DNA of 64,000 nucleotides from Faunimonas pinastri (lineage in GTDB: Bacteria > Pseudomonadota > Alphaproteobacteria > Rhizobiales > Afifellaceae), in contig NZ_FOFG01000001.1 of the NCBI RefSeq assembly GCF_900110915.1, positions 434,001 through 498,000 on the forward strand. Reading direction: 5' to 3'. Positions 26,081-36,255 of the stretch are shown here, piece by piece. A program made the translations under genes and the position numbers. The notes under the pieces are model-generated. The model had not been told where the DNA came from. It searched no databases and saw nothing but the letters and a program-made list of their open reading frames with translations. The first letter of the stretch is position 1. Every line of letters begins with the position of its first letter.

Positions 26081-27037
26081 ATGGGACGTCATCTGGATAA
26101 TCGAGCGATGCAAGCTGAATTCAAAGATCGTCTGAAAGGAAATGCCGAGGCCGTCGAGGGCGTGCTCGACGCGCTGCTCGCCCCGGAGCGGCTGCCCGGC
26201 GAGATCGCCCGGCCCGAGCGCCTGATGGCGGCGATGCAACACGCGACGCTGGCCGGCGGCAAGCGGCTGCGTCCGTTCCTCGTGATCGAGACGGCGCGGC
26301 TCTTCGGCACCGAAGGCGAGGGCGTTCTGCGAGCCGGCGCGGCCCTCGAATGCGTCCATTGCTACAGCCTTGTCCATGACGACCTGCCGGCCATGGACGA
26401 CGACGATCTGCGTCGGGGCAAGCCCACGGTGCACAAGGCGTTCGACGAAGCCACCGCCATCCTCGTCGGCGACGCTCTGCTGACGCTGGCCTTCGACGTC
26501 CTGGGCGAGGAAGCAACGGCGGCCTCGGCCGAGACGCGGATCGCACTGGTCACCTCGCTCGCCCGCGCATCGGGGATCGGTGGCATGGTCGGCGGCCAGC
26601 TGCTCGATCTCTCGGCGGAAGGACGCTTCACCGCCGAAGGCCACCCGCTGGCACTCGACGAGAGCGACATCCTCCGCCTGCAGGCGATGAAAACCGGTGC
26701 GCTTCTCTCCGCCGCGGTGGAGATGGGCGCGATCCTCGGCGATGCCGACGGAGACGAGCGGCGCGCGCTTGCCGCCTATGGGCGGGCGCTTGGGCAGGCT
26801 TTCCAGATCGCCGACGACATCCTCGATGCCGAGGGCGACGCGGCGACGATGGGCAAGGCCGTCGGCAAGGACATGGCCAAGGGCAAGGGCACGCTGGTGC
26901 AGCTCTGGGGACTCGATGTCGCACGCGGCCGGCTGGGCGATCTCGTGGCGCAGGCGGAGGCAGCGCTCGAAATGTTTGGCGAACGCGCCGGAATCCTGCG
27001 GGCAGCCGCGCGTTTCGTGGCGGAACGGCAGAGCTGA
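26081..27037 (+). CDS. ispA: Geranyl/farnesyl diphosphate synthase
   Basis: Condenses IPP with DMAPP and GPP to farnesyl diphosphate, the C15 precursor for squalene and hopanoids. The first aspartate-rich motif is [19 protein letters not shown] and the second is FQIADDILD, with GGKRLRPF near the N-terminus. The residues before the first motif and the length of 309-318 fit FPP synthase. Start is uncertain: ATG at 26081 or 26108, neither with a strong ribosome site. It is followed after 127 bases by dxs, as in many proteobacteria, but xseB, usually next to ispA, is absent. Confidence 0.94.
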   Translation: MGRHLDNRAMQAEFKDRLKGNAEAVEGVLDALLAPERLPGEIARPERLMAAMQHATLAGGKRLRPFLVIETARLFGTEGEGVLRAGAALECVHCYSLVHDDLPAMDDDDLRRGKPTVHKAFDEATAILVGDALLTLAFDVLGEEATAASAETRIALVTSLARASGIGGMVGGQLLDLSAEGRFTAEGHPLALDESDILRLQAMKTGALLSAAVEMGAILGDADGDERRALAAYGRALGQAFQIADDILDAEGDAATMGKAVGKDMAKGKGTLVQLWGLDVARGRLGDLVAQAEAALEMFGERAGILRAAARFVAERQS

Positions 27038-27164
27038 CCGGGCGTTCATCGCCATTCGAGCTGCGATTCCTTCGCTCCCGCCACGATCCGTTGGCGCCAT
27101 TTTTTCGCTTCCCTCGTCCCGGCAACGGTGCAAGATCGAGGGGGCTCAACAGTGCGAGAAGCTT

Positions 27165-29078
27165 TTGACGGTTTCTACTCCCCTGCTGGACCGGATCGGC
27201 GATCCGGCCGACCTGCGCAAGCTTTCGGAAGGTTCGCTGCGGCGGGTCGCGGACGAGTTGCGGGCCGAGACGATCGACGCGGTTTCCGTGACCGGCGGGC
27301 ATCTCGGGGCGGGCCTTGGCGTTGTGGAGCTGACGGTTGCCCTGCACTACGTTTTCAACACGCCAGACGATCGTCTGGTCTGGGATGTCGGCCATCAGGC
27401 CTATCCGCACAAGATCCTCACCGGTCGGCGTGATCGTATCCGCACGCTGCGGCAGGGCGGCGGCCTTTCCGGCTTCACCAAGCGCACGGAAAGCGATTAC
27501 GACCCGTTCGGCGCGGCGCATTCCTCCACGTCCATCTCGGCCGGTCTCGGCATGGCGGTCGGCAGCGAGTTGAAAGGCGAGCGGCGCAATGTCATAGCCG
27601 TCATCGGCGACGGCTCGATTTCCGCCGGCATGGCCTATGAGGCGATGAACAATGCGGGCGCCACCGATACGCGCCTGATCGTCATCCTCAACGACAACGA
27701 CATGTCGATCGCCCCGCCGGTCGGCGCCATGTCGGCCTATCTGGCGCGGCTGATCTCCGGCAACACCTATAACGAGCTTCGCGGGGCCGCGAAGAGCGTC
27801 GCCCGCCGCCTGCCGAACTTCCTTTACGAGGGCGCGGCCCGGGCGGAGGAATTCGCCCGCGGCCTCCTGACGGGCGGCACGCTCTTCGAGGAACTCGGCT
27901 TCAACTATATCGGCCCGATCGACGGCCATAACCTCGACCACCTGCTCCCCGTGCTGCGCAACGTGCGCGACATGGAGGAGGGCCCGGTGCTGATCCATGT
28001 TGTCACGCAGAAGGGCAAGGGCTACGGCCCGGCGGAAGAGGCGGCCGACAAGTATCACGGCGTCAGCAGCTTCGAGGTGATCACCGGCGTTCAGGCCAAG
28101 CCGAAGGCCAATGCGCCCAGCTATACCAAGGTGTTCGCCGAAAGCCTGATCAAGGAAGCGCGCGAGGACGACCGCATCGTGGCCATCACCGCCGCGATGC
28201 CCGGCGGCACCGGGGTGGATCTCTTCGGCGAGGAATTTCCGACGCGCACCTTCGATGTCGGCATCGCGGAGCAGCATGCCGTCACCTTCGCGGCAGGCCT
28301 CGCCACCGAGGGGCTGAAGCCCTTCATCGCGATCTATTCCACCTTCCTGCAACGCGCCTACGACCAGGTCGTGCACGACGTGGCGCTGCAGAACCTGCCG
28401 GTCCGCTTCGCGCTGGACCGCGCCGGCCTCGTCGGCGCCGACGGGCCGACCCATGCCGGTTCCTTCGACCTCGCGTTTCTCGGCGCGCTGCCGAACATGG
28501 TGCTGATGTCGCCGTCCGACGAGGCGGAACTCGTGCACATGGTGACGACCGCAGCGGCCTATGACGAAGGTCCGATCGCCTTCCGCTTCCCGCGCGGCGA
28601 GGGCGTCGGCATCGACATGCCCGCGCGCGGCTCGGTGCTGGAGATCGGTCGCGGGCGGATCATCAAGGAGGGAACGCGCGTGGCGCTGCTGTCCTACGGC
28701 ACCCGGCTCGGCGAGGCCCTCAAGGCGGCGGAAAACCTGGAAGCCGCCGGCCTTTCCACCACGGTCGCCGACGCGCGCTTCGCCAAGCCGCTCGACCGTG
28801 AACTCGTCGCCCGGCTGGCGCGCGAGCACGAGGTGCTGCTGACGATCGAGGAAGGCAGCATCGGCGGCTTCGGCACGCAGGTGCTGCATGCGCTTTCCGA
28901 CATGGCCCTGCTCGACGGCGGGTTGAAAATGCGCTCCATGATCCTGCCTGACAGCTACATCGAGCACGACAAGCCCGAGCGCATGTACATGGAAGCGCAA
29001 CTCGACGCCGCCGCGATCGCCGGCAAGGTCTTCCAGATCCTGGCGCTCGACACGGCGCACCTGCCGGTGCGCGCCTGA
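27165..29078 (+). CDS. dxs: 1-deoxy-D-xylulose-5-phosphate synthase
   Basis: Thiamine-diphosphate enzyme joining pyruvate and glyceraldehyde-3-phosphate, the first and flux-controlling step of the MEP isoprenoid pathway. The 637-residue protein contains the TPP motif [31 protein letters not shown], the transketolase pyrimidine domain beginning YTKVFAESL, and [15 protein letters not shown] with the catalytic glutamate. The start is inferred as TTG at 27165, giving [16 protein letters not shown], which fits the family N-terminus; the open frame upstream is the tail region of ispA in another frame. hpnA begins seven bases later. Confidence 0.96.
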   Translation: MTVSTPLLDRIGDPADLRKLSEGSLRRVADELRAETIDAVSVTGGHLGAGLGVVELTVALHYVFNTPDDRLVWDVGHQAYPHKILTGRRDRIRTLRQGGGLSGFTKRTESDYDPFGAAHSSTSISAGLGMAVGSELKGERRNVIAVIGDGSISAGMAYEAMNNAGATDTRLIVILNDNDMSIAPPVGAMSAYLARLISGNTYNELRGAAKSVARRLPNFLYEGAARAEEFARGLLTGGTLFEELGFNYIGPIDGHNLDHLLPVLRNVRDMEEGPVLIHVVTQKGKGYGPAEEAADKYHGVSSFEVITGVQAKPKANAPSYTKVFAESLIKEAREDDRIVAITAAMPGGTGVDLFGEEFPTRTFDVGIAEQHAVTFAAGLATEGLKPFIAIYSTFLQRAYDQVVHDVALQNLPVRFALDRAGLVGADGPTHAGSFDLAFLGALPNMVLMSPSDEAELVHMVTTAAAYDEGPIAFRFPRGEGVGIDMPARGSVLEIGRGRIIKEGTRVALLSYGTRLGEALKAAENLEAAGLSTTVADARFAKPLDRELVARLAREHEVLLTIEEGSIGGFGTQVLHALSDMALLDGGLKMRSMILPDSYIEHDKPERMYMEAQLDAAAIAGKVFQILALDTAHLPVRA

Positions 29079-29085
29079 TCCGCTC

Positions 29086-30099
29086 ATGAGGCAAACCTCC
29101 GAATTCGGCCCGGGCCGGGTTCTGGTCACCGGGGCTAGCGGGTTCGTCGGCTCCGCCATCGCACGGCTGTTTCACGCGGAGGGTTTCGCCGTCCGCGTGC
29201 TGGTCCGCGCATCGAGCCCGCGCACCAATATCGAGCCGGACTTCGAGGTCGCGACCGGCGATCTCCTCGACCGCGCGTCGCTGGCGACCGCGATGCGCGA
29301 CGTACGCTACGTCATCCATGCGGCGGCGGATTACCGGCTGTGGACGCGCCATCCCGAAGAGATGGTCCGTACCAATCTGGAGGGCACCGCCCACGTCATG
29401 GAAGAGGCGTTGCGGGCGGGCGTCGAGCGGATCGTCTATACCAGCAGCGTCGCTGTGCTGAAGCTCGACCCCGGCGGCAAGCCCGCCGATGAAGGCCGCT
29501 TGCTCGGGGCGAACGAGGCGGTCGGCGCGTACAAGCAGAGCAAGGTGCTGGCCGAGGCCCGCGTGCGCGAGATGGTCGAGCGGCAGGGGCTGCCGGCAGT
29601 GATCGTCAACCCGTCGACGCCCATCGGCCCGCGAGACGTGAAGCCGACGCCCACCGGCCGTATCATCGTCGAGGCCGCATCCGGGCGCATGCCGGGCTAT
29701 GTCGATACCGGGCTGAACCTCGTCCATGTCGACGACGTGGCGGCCGGTCATCTTGCGGCTCTCCGGCACGGGCGCGTGGGAGAGCGCTATATTCTCGGCG
29801 GCGAGAACGTCCTGCTCTCCACCATGCTGGCCGATATCGCCGGTCTTGTCGGTCGCAAGCCGCCGCGCATCGAGTTTCCCCGCCAGGCGATTTACCCGAT
29901 CGCGCTGGTGGCGGAGGGCATCGCCCAGATCACCGGGAAAGAGCCTTTCGTGACCCGCGACGGGCTGAAGATGGCGCGCTACCGCATGTTCTTCGACGAC
30001 GCCAAGGCGCGGCGCGAACTGGGCTACGCGTCGCGACCCTACCGGGAAGGTCTCGCCGACGCGCTTGGCTGGTTCCGTCAGGCGGGAATGCTGAAATGA
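29086..30099 (+). CDS. hpnA: Hopanoid-associated sugar epimerase HpnA
   Basis: A 337-residue extended short-chain dehydrogenase/reductase. The NAD(P)-binding motif is VTGASGFVGSAIA, the catalytic pair is in YTSSVAVL and AYKQSKVLAE (YxxxK), and NPSTPIGPRDVKPTPTGRI is typical of the HpnA subgroup. Its exact substrate in hopanoid metabolism is not established. It lies seven bases after dxs and overlaps hpnB by four bases, so it begins the tightly coupled hpnA-G block. Confidence 0.93.
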   Translation: MRQTSEFGPGRVLVTGASGFVGSAIARLFHAEGFAVRVLVRASSPRTNIEPDFEVATGDLLDRASLATAMRDVRYVIHAAADYRLWTRHPEEMVRTNLEGTAHVMEEALRAGVERIVYTSSVAVLKLDPGGKPADEGRLLGANEAVGAYKQSKVLAEARVREMVERQGLPAVIVNPSTPIGPRDVKPTPTGRIIVEAASGRMPGYVDTGLNLVHVDDVAAGHLAALRHGRVGERYILGGENVLLSTMLADIAGLVGRKPPRIEFPRQAIYPIALVAEGIAQITGKEPFVTRDGLKMARYRMFFDDAKARRELGYASRPYREGLADALGWFRQAGMLK

Positions 30100-31295
30100 T
30101 CGCGCTCGGCCTCTCGCTCCTGTCGCTGGCGATCTGGATCTATCTGCTCGTGGGACGTGGCTTCTTCTGGCTGGCCCGGGAGCGCGACGACGATTTGCCG
30201 GCGCGCGCCGATCTCGCGAACTGGCCGAAAGTGACGGCGATCGTCCCGGCCCGTGACGAGGCGGAGGTGGTGGCGGAGAGCGTCGGCTCGCTCCTGTCGC
30301 AGGATTATCCCGGCGCGTTCTCGGTGCTGCTCGTCGATGACCAGAGCTCCGACGGCACGGCGGCAATCGCGCGAGAGGCAGCTGCGGCGCTGGGCCGGCC
30401 GGACCGGCTGACTGTGCTCTCCGGCAGCAATCTGCGCGGCGGCTGGACGGGCAAGCTCTGGGCGATGCGGCAGGGGCTGTCGCATATCGACGCGGAAACC
30501 GAGTCGTCCGGCTTCGTGCTCTTCACCGATGCCGATATCGCCTACGAGGCCGATGTGGTGACGCGGCTCGTCTCCGGCGCGCTGGCCCGCAACGCCGTGC
30601 TCGTCTCGCTGATGGCCAAGCTGCGCTGCCAGAGCTTTGCCGAGCGCATGACGGTGCCGGCCTTCATCTTCTTCTTCCAGATGCTGTATCCGTTCGGTCT
30701 CGTGAACCGGCCGGCCAGCAAGGTCGCGGGCGCGGCCGGCGGCTGTATGCTGGTGAAGCGTGAGGCGCTGCACGCCGCCGGCGGCCTGGAAGCGATCCGC
30801 GGCGCGCTGATCGACGATTGCAGCATGGGCGCGCTTCTGAAACGTCAGGGTCCCGTCTGGCTCGGCCTGACGCATCGCGTGACGAGCCTCCGGCCTTATC
30901 CCGATTTCGGCGATATCCGCCGCATGGTGAACCGATCGGCCTATGCGCAACTCGGCTATTCGCCGCTGAACCTCGCCGGCACGGTCGTCGGCATGATGCT
31001 GACCTATCTGGCCCCGCCGCTTTTCGCCCTTTTCGGGCATGGCTGGGCGCAGGCGGCGGGTCTCGCGGCCTGGCTCCTGATGGCGATCGCCTTTGCGCCG
31101 ACCCTCCGCTTCTATCGCGCCTCGCTCGCCTGGGGGCTGGCGTTGCCGGTCATCTCCGCGCTTTATACGGCCTATACTCTGGATTCGGCCTGGCAGCACT
31201 GGCGCGGGCGCGGTGGCGCATGGAAGGGCCGCTTTCAGGCCTCGCACGCAGGGGCCGGAACGGGACACGGGGCAGGGGAGGCGTCCGAAACATGA
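30096..31295 (+). CDS. hpnB: Hopene-associated glycosyltransferase HpnB
   Basis: A 399-residue membrane-associated GT2 glycosyltransferase. An N-terminal helix (residues 1-22) is followed by the GT-A fold: VTAIVPARDEAEVVAESVGS, LLVDDQSSDGTAAI, and the DxD-type FTDADIAYEADVV. Three or more C-terminal helices follow. HpnB is conserved in hopanoid operons but its product is not firmly known. It overlaps hpnA and hpnC by four bases each. Confidence 0.92.
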   Translation: MIALGLSLLSLAIWIYLLVGRGFFWLARERDDDLPARADLANWPKVTAIVPARDEAEVVAESVGSLLSQDYPGAFSVLLVDDQSSDGTAAIAREAAAALGRPDRLTVLSGSNLRGGWTGKLWAMRQGLSHIDAETESSGFVLFTDADIAYEADVVTRLVSGALARNAVLVSLMAKLRCQSFAERMTVPAFIFFFQMLYPFGLVNRPASKVAGAAGGCMLVKREALHAAGGLEAIRGALIDDCSMGALLKRQGPVWLGLTHRVTSLRPYPDFGDIRRMVNRSAYAQLGYSPLNLAGTVVGMMLTYLAPPLFALFGHGWAQAAGLAAWLLMAIAFAPTLRFYRASLAWGLALPVISALYTAYTLDSAWQHWRGRGGAWKGRFQASHAGAGTGHGAGEASET

Positions 31296-32161
31296 TCACG
31301 GCAAGCGAGGCGCGCTCCGGGAAGTCCGACCGCGACGAGAATTTTCCGGTCGCCAGGCTGATCGGTCCGAAGCACCGGGAAGCCGTGCTCGCCTTCTACC
31401 ATTTCGTTCGCGCCGCCGACGACGTGGCCGATCATCCGACGCTGAGCCCGGCCGAGAAGCTCGCGTTGCTGGACGGTCTGGAAGGCGCGCTCACCGGAGC
31501 GGGACCGAGGGACCCGGAGGCAGAGCCGCTTCGCAACGTGCTGGTCCAGTACGGACTGCCCCCGCGCCATGCGCTCGATCTCCTTGCCGCCTTCCGGCTC
31601 GACGTGGAAAAGCCGCGCACTGCCGACTGGGGCGAGCTGATGCATTATTGCTCGCTCTCAGCCATGCCGGTCGGCCGCTACGTGCTCGACATCCATGGCG
31701 AGAGCCGCGACACCTGGGCCGCGTCGGATCCGCTTTGCGCGGCGCTGCAGGTGATCAATCATCTGCAGGATTGCGGCGAGGACTACCGGGATCTCGACCG
31801 TGTCTACCTGCCCGAGGACGTCCTCGCCGCGCATGGAGCTTCCGTCACGGATCTCGGCGCGGCCAAGGCCGGTCCGGCGCTGCGGGCGGCGCTCCGCGAT
31901 CTCGCTGGCCGCACCGGCGACCTGCTTCGCCAAAGCGCCGTCTTCCCCGGGCAGGTCCGCGATTTCCGTCTCTCCATGAATGTCGCGGCGATCCAGAAGC
32001 TCGCCGAAAACCTGAACGAAGGGCTGAAGAGCCGCGATCCGCTGGCCGATGTCGTGCATCACGACAAGATGCGGTTTGCCCTGATCGCCGGGGTCGGCAT
32101 GGCGGGCGCCCTCGGTCGCAGGCTGTTCCGGCGCAGCCACAGCCGGGCGAGGGCCGCGTGA
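31292..32161 (+). CDS. hpnC: Hydroxysqualene synthase HpnC
   Basis: Converts presqualene diphosphate to hydroxysqualene, the second step of the three-enzyme HpnCDE route from FPP to squalene. The 289-residue trans-isoprenyl diphosphate synthase fold shows the first Asp-rich motif in FVRAADDVADHP and the second in INHLQDCGEDYRDLDRVYLP. The N-terminal SDRDENFPVARLIGPKHR is typical of HpnC. The ATG overlaps the hpnB stop (ATGA), and its own stop shares a base with the hpnD ATG. Confidence 0.94.
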   Translation: MITASEARSGKSDRDENFPVARLIGPKHREAVLAFYHFVRAADDVADHPTLSPAEKLALLDGLEGALTGAGPRDPEAEPLRNVLVQYGLPPRHALDLLAAFRLDVEKPRTADWGELMHYCSLSAMPVGRYVLDIHGESRDTWAASDPLCAALQVINHLQDCGEDYRDLDRVYLPEDVLAAHGASVTDLGAAKAGPALRAALRDLAGRTGDLLRQSAVFPGQVRDFRLSMNVAAIQKLAENLNEGLKSRDPLADVVHHDKMRFALIAGVGMAGALGRRLFRRSHSRARAA

Positions 32162-33000
32162 TGAGCATGACGGCGGAAGCACCGGCAAGCGCGCCGGTCG
32201 TCGCGAGCGGCAGCTCGTTCTACACCGCGATGCGCATCCTGCCGCGCGCCCAGCGCGAAGCCATGTATGCGGTCTACGGCTTCTGCCGCGTGGTGGACGA
32301 CGTTGCCGACAGCGACGGGCCGCGTCCGCCACGCCTTGCCGAACTGGAAGCGTGGCGGGGCGACCTCGACCGTTTTTATCGCAACGGAGCCACGACCGCC
32401 CGCACGGCAACGCTCGCCGACGCTGTGCGCACCTTCCGTCTGCGGCAGGAGGACTTTCTCGCCGTGATCGACGGCATGGAGATGGACGTGCTGGAGGACC
32501 AGCAGGCGCCGGACTGGGCGACGCTGAACCTGTATTGCGACCGCGTGGCGTCCGCCGTCGGGCGGCTGTCCGTCCGCGTCTTCGGGATGGAGGAGGGAGC
32601 CGGGATCGCGCTTTCCCATCATCTCGGCCTCGCTTTGCAACTCACCAACATTCTGCGCGACGTGGACGAGGATGCGGCGATGCGGCGGCTCTATCTGCCG
32701 CGCGAGGCGTTGCGCCGCGCCGGCATCGAGGCGACCGCACCGGACGAGGTGCTCGCACATCCCGGGCTGGCGAAAGCCTGCGATGAGGTGGCCGCCGAAG
32801 CGCGGCGGCATTTCACCGAGGCCGAACTCATCATGCGCAATGCACCTCGCAAGGCCGTGCGCGCGCCCCGCCTGATGGCTACGGCCTATCGCTCGGTCCT
32901 GGACCGCGTCGTGGCGCGCGGCTTCGCGGCACCGCGCGAACGCGTCGGCGTCGACAAGGTGCGGCTGATCCTGTCGGCCCTGCGTCACGGCATCCTGTGA
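32161..33000 (+). CDS. hpnD: Presqualene diphosphate synthase HpnD
   Basis: Condenses two FPP molecules to presqualene diphosphate, the first step of HpnCDE squalene synthesis. In 279 residues the motifs are VYGFCRVVDDVADSDGP and LTNILRDVDEDAAMRRLYLP, with SSFYTAMRILPRAQREAMYA near the N-terminus. The ATG at 32161 overlaps the hpnC stop (TGATG); a second ATG two codons later is possible. Its stop overlaps the hpnE GTG. Confidence 0.94.
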   Translation: MSMTAEAPASAPVVASGSSFYTAMRILPRAQREAMYAVYGFCRVVDDVADSDGPRPPRLAELEAWRGDLDRFYRNGATTARTATLADAVRTFRLRQEDFLAVIDGMEMDVLEDQQAPDWATLNLYCDRVASAVGRLSVRVFGMEEGAGIALSHHLGLALQLTNILRDVDEDAAMRRLYLPREALRRAGIEATAPDEVLAHPGLAKACDEVAAEARRHFTEAELIMRNAPRKAVRAPRLMATAYRSVLDRVVARGFAAPRERVGVDKVRLILSALRHGIL

Positions 33001-34274
33001 GGGGACCGGGCGTGGTGAAGAAGGCGGCAACGGTCCATGTGATCGGCGCGGGTCTCGCGGGGCTGAGCGCCGCCGTCGCTCTTGCCGATGCCGGGCGGCG
33101 CGTGGTGCTGCACGAGGCGGCCCGCTTCGCCGGCGGCCGCTGCCGCTCCTACCACGATCCGGCGCTCGGCACGGTGATCGACAATGGCAACCACCTGCTG
33201 CTCTCCGGCAACCACGCGGCGCTGGCCTTTCTCGATCGCATCGGCGGACGGGGCGCGCTGAGCCGGCCGCTTGCCGCCGAGTTTCCCTTCGCCGATCTGG
33301 CGAGCGGCGAGCGCTGGACGCTGCGCCCCAACGACGGACGCCTGCCCTGGTGGGTTCTGCTCGCGAACCGTCGCGTGCCGGGCACGCGGGTGAAGGACTA
33401 TCTGGCGCCGCTGGGCGTTCTGCGCGCGAGAAGCGGCACGATCGGCGAGGCGATGGATTGCTCCGGCCCCCTCTGGGACCGGCTCTGGCGGCCGCTGCTC
33501 CTCTCCGCCCTGAACACGGAGCCGAGCGAGGCATCGGCCCCGATGGCCGCCGCGCTTCTGAAGGAAACGCTGGGCGCGGGGGGAAAAGCGTGCCGTCCGC
33601 TGGTTGCCACCGGTCACCTTGGCGCGGCCTTTGTCGATCCCGCGCTGGTGGCGCTTCGGGCAAAGGGAGCCGAGATCCGCTTCGGCGCGCGGCTGCGTGG
33701 ACTGGAGACGGATGGCGAGCACGTCCGTGCCCTCGCCTTCGGTGACGGCGCGGAAGAACTCGGGGCAGGGGACGCGGCCGTGCTGGCCGTTCCCGCCTGG
33801 GTCGCCGCCGAACTGCTGCCGGGGCTTACCGTCCCCGACCGGCACCACGCGATCGTCAACGCGCATTTCCTCGTGCCCCCGCCCGCGGGGTTTCCGACGA
33901 TCCTCGGCGTCGTCAACGGTCTGACCGAATGGCTCTTCGCCTATCCCGACAGGCTCTCCGTCACGATCAGCGGTGCCGACCGGCTGCTGGACGTGCCGCG
34001 CGAGGAGCTGGGCGCGAGGATCTGGCGCGAGGTGGCGACGCTGACCGGCCTTCCCGGCGAGCTCCCCCCCTGGCAGGTGGTGCGCGAAAGGCGCGCGACC
34101 TTCGCCGCCACGCCCGAGCAGGAAGCGCGCCGCCCTGCGGCACAGACGCGTCATCGCAATCTTGTGCTTGCCGGCGATTGGACGGCAACCGGCCTCCCCG
34201 CTACAATCGAAGGCTCGATCCGGTCGGGAAACACGGCCGCAAACCTCCTTGTGAAGAACTCCCGCGCACACTGA
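32997..34274 (+). CDS. hpnE: Hydroxysqualene dehydroxylase HpnE
   Basis: FAD-dependent enzyme that reduces hydroxysqualene to squalene, the last step of HpnCDE. The 425-residue amine-oxidase-like flavoprotein has the dinucleotide motif VIGAGLAGLSAAVALADAG, GGRCRSYHDPALGTVIDNGN, and the C-terminal FAD-closing segment LAGDWTATGLPATIEGSIRS. It starts with GTG overlapping the hpnD stop (GTGA); a second GTG at 33012 is possible. shc begins four bases downstream. Confidence 0.93.
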   Translation: MRGPGVVKKAATVHVIGAGLAGLSAAVALADAGRRVVLHEAARFAGGRCRSYHDPALGTVIDNGNHLLLSGNHAALAFLDRIGGRGALSRPLAAEFPFADLASGERWTLRPNDGRLPWWVLLANRRVPGTRVKDYLAPLGVLRARSGTIGEAMDCSGPLWDRLWRPLLLSALNTEPSEASAPMAAALLKETLGAGGKACRPLVATGHLGAAFVDPALVALRAKGAEIRFGARLRGLETDGEHVRALAFGDGAEELGAGDAAVLAVPAWVAAELLPGLTVPDRHHAIVNAHFLVPPPAGFPTILGVVNGLTEWLFAYPDRLSVTISGADRLLDVPREELGARIWREVATLTGLPGELPPWQVVRERRATFAATPEQEARRPAAQTRHRNLVLAGDWTATGLPATIEGSIRSGNTAANLLVKNSRAH

Positions 34275-34278
34275 TTTC

Positions 34279-36255
34279 ATGCTGAAGACCGAATTTCCGT
34301 CCGCCCGCCCGCAGCCCCACTCCGCGGTTCCGCCGTCGCTCGACGAAGTCGAGCGCCGCGTCGCGACGGCAACCCGTTCGTTGCTGGATGAGCGACGCGA
34401 CGAGGACCACTGGTGCTTCGAGCTGGAGGCCGATGCGACGATCCCGGCGGAGTACGTGCTGCTCCGCCATCATCTGGGCGAGGAGCCTTCGCCTCACGAG
34501 GAGAAGATCGGCCGCTATCTTCGCCGCATCCAGGGCGAGCATGGGGGCTGGCCGCTCTATCACGGCGGTGCGCTCGACATCAGCGCGACGGTGAAAGCCT
34601 ATTTCGCGCTGAAGATGATCGGCGATCCCGTGGACGCGCCGCATATGGTCCGCGCGCGCGAGGAGGTGCTGAAGCGGGGAGGGGCGGCCAACGCCAACGT
34701 CTTCACCCGCTTTCTGCTGGCGCTCTATGGCGACCTGTTGTGGAACGCGCTGCCGACCATGCCGGTGGAGCTGATCCTGCTGCCGCGCTGGTTTCCGATC
34801 CATCTTTCCAAGATGTCCTACTGGGCGCGAACCGTGATCGTGCCGATGCTGGTGCTGCAGGCCCTGAAACCGCGCGCCCGGAATGCTCGCAACGTCCATG
34901 TTCCCGAGCTCTTTCTGTCGGGCCCGTCGCCGGTCCAGCACCGCGCCGGCCACCAGAAGCGTCTCTGGGCGGCCGGTTTCCACGGTATCGACAAGGTTCT
35001 CAAGGCCGCCGATCCGATCTGGCCGAAGTCGGGACGGCGGAAGGCGATCGAAAAGGCCGTCGCGTTCGTGACGGAGCGGTTGAACGGCGAGGACGGGCTG
35101 GGCGCGATCTATCCTGCCATGGCCAACGCCGTGATGATGTACGACATCCTCGGCTATCCCGAGGATCACCCCGACCGCGCCATCGCGCGGCAGTCGGTGG
35201 AAAAGCTGCTCGTCGTCGGCGAGGACGAGGTCTATTGCCAGCCCTGCCTGTCGCCGATCTGGGACACCGCTCTTGCCTCCCACGCGCTGCTGGAGACGGG
35301 CGATCCGGAAGCGGAAGCGCAGGCTTTCCGCAGCCTTGAATGGCTGCGCCAGCGCCAGGTGCTCGATGTCAAAGGTGACTGGGCGGAGGAGCGGCCGGAC
35401 GTCCGGCCCGGCGGCTGGGCCTTCCAGTACAACAACGCCCATTATCCCGATCTCGACGATACCGCCGTCGTGGTCATGGCGATGGACCGGGCCAGGGCGA
35501 AGCTTGCCGACGGTGCCGCATACGATAAGGCGATCGCGCGCGGGCGGGAATGGACGGTCGGCCTGCAAAGCCGCAATGGCGGCTGGGGCGCCTTCGACGC
35601 CGACAACTCCTATCACTATCTCAACAACATTCCCTTCGCCGATCACGGTGCGCTGCTCGATCCGCCGACCGTGGACGTGTCCGCCCGTTGCGTGAGCATG
35701 CTGGCGCAGTTGGGCGATACCGACAGCCCGCAGATGAAGGCGGCGCTGAAATATCTCGAAGACGATCAGGAGGCCGACGGCAGCTGGTTCGGCCGCTGGG
35801 GCGTCAACTACATCTACGGCACCTGGTCTGCGCTCTGCGCGCTGAACGCGGCCGGCATCCACCCGCAAGCGCCGATGATGCGCCGTGCGGTGGACTGGCT
35901 GGTCTCCATCCAGAACGCGGATGGCGGCTGGGGCGAAAGCTGCGACAGCTACAGCCTCGACTACAAGGGCTACGAGCCCGCGCCGAGCACCGCCTCGCAG
36001 ACAGCCTGGGCGCTGATCGGCCTGATGGCGGCGGGCGAGGTGGATCACCCGGCGGTGGCGCGCGGCATAGCCTATCTGGCGCAAACGCAGGCCGATGACG
36101 GACTGTGGCCGCAGGAGCATTATACCGGCGGCGGCTTCCCGCGCGTCTTCTATCTCCGCTATCACGGCTATCCCAAGTTCTTCCCCCTCTGGGCCATGGC
36201 CCGATATCGCAACCTCAAGCAGAGCAACAGCCACGCTGTCGCCTACGGCATGTGA
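34279..36255 (+). CDS. shc: Squalene-hopene cyclase
   Basis: Membrane-associated class II cyclase converting squalene to hopene and hopanol, the committed hopanoid step. The 658 residues match the family. The protonating DxDD motif is DLDDT (Asp391-Asp394). Several QW repeats are visible, such as QGEHGGWPLY, QSRNGGWGAFD, QEADGSWFGRWG, QNADGGWGESC and QADDGLWPQE. The C-terminal GFPRVFYLRYHGYPKFFPLWA is also diagnostic. It shares one base with the hpnG ATG. Confidence 0.98.
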   Translation: MLKTEFPSARPQPHSAVPPSLDEVERRVATATRSLLDERRDEDHWCFELEADATIPAEYVLLRHHLGEEPSPHEEKIGRYLRRIQGEHGGWPLYHGGALDISATVKAYFALKMIGDPVDAPHMVRAREEVLKRGGAANANVFTRFLLALYGDLLWNALPTMPVELILLPRWFPIHLSKMSYWARTVIVPMLVLQALKPRARNARNVHVPELFLSGPSPVQHRAGHQKRLWAAGFHGIDKVLKAADPIWPKSGRRKAIEKAVAFVTERLNGEDGLGAIYPAMANAVMMYDILGYPEDHPDRAIARQSVEKLLVVGEDEVYCQPCLSPIWDTALASHALLETGDPEAEAQAFRSLEWLRQRQVLDVKGDWAEERPDVRPGGWAFQYNNAHYPDLDDTAVVVMAMDRARAKLADGAAYDKAIARGREWTVGLQSRNGGWGAFDADNSYHYLNNIPFADHGALLDPPTVDVSARCVSMLAQLGDTDSPQMKAALKYLEDDQEADGSWFGRWGVNYIYGTWSALCALNAAGIHPQAPMMRRAVDWLVSIQNADGGWGESCDSYSLDYKGYEPAPSTASQTAWALIGLMAAGEVDHPAVARGIAYLAQTQADDGLWPQEHYTGGGFPRVFYLRYHGYPKFFPLWAMARYRNLKQSNSHAVAYGM